Assembly: GCA_002793835.1 (NCBI GenBank)
Contig: PFDW01000006.1
Span: 1 to 15,473, forward strand
DNA length: 15,473 bases
Origin: Candidatus Portnoybacteria bacterium CG10_big_fil_rev_8_21_14_0_10_36_7
Lineage (GTDB): Bacteria; Patescibacteriota; Minisyncoccia; Portnoybacterales; PFDW01
Reading direction: 5' to 3'
In this document: positions 14,821 to 15,473 of the stretch, one piece after another
Position numbering within the stretch: the first letter of the stretch is position 1
Layout of the letters: the number at the start of each line of letters is the position of its first letter
Program-made: the position numbers and the translations under genes
The notes under the pieces: model-generated
Seen by the model: only the letters and a program-made list of their open reading frames with translations
Databases searched by the model: none
Told to the model about the DNA's origin: nothing

Positions 14821-15333
14821 TTAATAATCAATTACTGATGTTATATTAAATTTATGCAATTTCTTTTGCCCGTTTAAAAAAGTAAGATTAATTAAAAACG
14901 ATATTCCAATTATCTTGCCGCTAAGTTTGTTAACAAGCATAGTAGCCGCTTTCATCGTTCCTCCCGTAGCTAGCACATCATCAACAATTAAAATTTTTTG
15001 GCCTTTTTTTATTGCATCATTATGAATTTCTATTTCATTTGTTCCATATTCTAAATTATATTTAATTGAAATTGTTTTATATGGAAGCTTCCCTTTCTTT
15101 CTTATAAGAACCAGACTTGCACCAAGAGCTAACGCAACAGGTGCTGCCAAAATAAATCCGCGAGCATCAATGCCTACTACGACATCTGGTTTATTTTTTT
15201 TATAGGGCGCGGTGAGTGAATGGACTGCATGACTAAAGGCTTCTGGGTTTTGAAGTAGTGGAGTTATATCTTTAAAATTGACTCCCTTTTTTGGCCAATC
15301 TGGAATTTCTCTAATATATTTTTTAATATTCAT
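14821..15333 (-). CDS. apt: Adenine phosphoribosyltransferase
   Basis: 170 aa, full length. Converts adenine and PRPP into AMP and pyrophosphate in the cytosol. 'MNIKKYIREIPDWPKKGVNFKDITPLLQNP' at the N-terminus (split 1-30) is the APT-specific opening; 'VVGIDARGFILAAPVA' (52-66), 'RKKGKLPY' (78-85) and the PRPP loop 'VDDVLATGGTM' (117-127) are all present. The start overlaps the upstream VKOR gene by 11 nt, so the two are probably translated from one message. The next gene downstream is 95 nt away with its own promoter. Confidence 0.95.
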   Translation of the reverse strand: MNIKKYIREIPDWPKKGVNFKDITPLLQNPEAFSHAVHSLTAPYKKNKPDVVVGIDARGFILAAPVALALGASLVLIRKKGKLPYKTISIKYNLEYGTNEIEIHNDAIKKGQKILIVDDVLATGGTMKAATMLVNKLSGKIIGISFLINLTFLNGQKKLHKFNITSVIDY

Positions 15334-15473
15334 AGTTTTCTAATGTGTATGATGTAGTTAGGGCAAATATAAGGGTTGAGGAGATTGCTGACATAATGCA
15401 GTAAATACAAAGCGCGGATAGTACAAAAAATTGTAAATACATGAACCACATTGATGCGATGAATCCAATTGCT
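15323..15473 (-). CDS. C-terminal end of a VKOR-family protein (partial)
   Basis: Fifty codons including the stop run in from the right edge. They read 'MWFMYLQFFVLSALCIYC' followed by 'IMSAISSTLIFALTTSY' and end TAA at 15325-15323. 'YLQ..VL.ALCIYC..SA..S' is the last-helix pattern of bacterial vitamin K epoxide reductase homologues: CIYC is the quinone-proximal redox pair that re-oxidises DsbA-like partners. Two membrane segments' worth of hydrophobic residues agree. The upstream part with the second Cys pair lies outside the window. Overlaps apt by 11 nt. Confidence 0.8.
   Translation of the reverse strand, partial: AIGFIASMWFMYLQFFVLSALCIYCIMSAISSTLIFALTTSYTLENYEY

Noticed and set aside
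1..15473. UGA recoded as glycine (Gracilibacteria/Absconditabacteria code)
   Set aside because: TGA ends both the ABC ATPase and the P-type ATPase inside ATGA overlaps, and no conserved Gly position was seen as TGA.
1..15473. CRISPR array, tRNA, rRNA, insertion sequence or phage genes
   Set aside because: I saw no regularly spaced repeats, tRNA cloverleaf-like sequence, transposase motif or phage protein on either strand; gaps between genes are at most about 150 nt.

Overview
The window is AT-rich and densely packed, and every gene I can support lies on the minus strand, so transcription runs from high to low coordinates. The gene set suggests a small-genome bacterium of the Candidate Phyla Radiation (Patescibacteria). 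The pointers are a DUF5654 protein, a VKOR next to apt, a DsbA-like protein, a membrane fusion protein with its ABC exporter, a probable HydB/AsrA-like fragment and several short single-helix membrane proteins. This is inference from gene content; no rRNA or ribosomal protein is present to place it. TGA ends two genes inside ATGA stop/start overlaps, so the standard bacterial code applies and the UGA=Gly code of Gracilibacteria and Absconditabacteria does not.

Layout in order of transcription. (1) 15473-14821: the C-terminal end of a VKOR-family quinone-linked disulfide oxidase, overlapping apt by 11 nt. (2) 14725-9648: a probable operon of a P-type cation ATPase, methylthioadenosine phosphorylase (mtnP), a four-cysteine membrane-anchored protein, an exported coiled-coil protein and a small single-helix acidic protein, closed by a hairpin at 9603-9641. 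(3) 9579-3712: a second operon of DUF5654, a MacA-like membrane fusion protein, MacB-like ATPase and permease, a DUF1573-like exported protein, an AhpF/TrxB-like flavoprotein and a DsbA-like membrane-anchored oxidoreductase. (4) 3595-3350: a small membrane protein. (5) 3300-1686: mutM, then a decayed GT2 glycosyltransferase. (6) 1535-496: a YkuK-family RNase H-like protein and an unrecognised protein, closed by a good intrinsic terminator. (7) 429-1: the N-terminal part of a HydB/AsrA-like protein that runs off the edge.

Two themes link the genes. The first is extracytoplasmic thiol chemistry with export: VKOR, DsbA, the flavoprotein, an exporter and a cysteine-bearing exported protein. The second is adenine recovery: MtnP releases adenine and Apt turns it into AMP.

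The most striking feature is that three genes carry reading-frame damage that one-base changes at A positions would repair. mutM has A9 where A8 is needed, the membrane fusion protein has A6 where A7 is needed, and the glycosyltransferase lacks one A inside its DxD-motif codon and also has an in-frame TAA. Slippage, true decay and assembly error must be told apart. Promoter-like -10 boxes lie only 6-8 nt before several start codons, which suggests leaderless or nearly leaderless transcripts.
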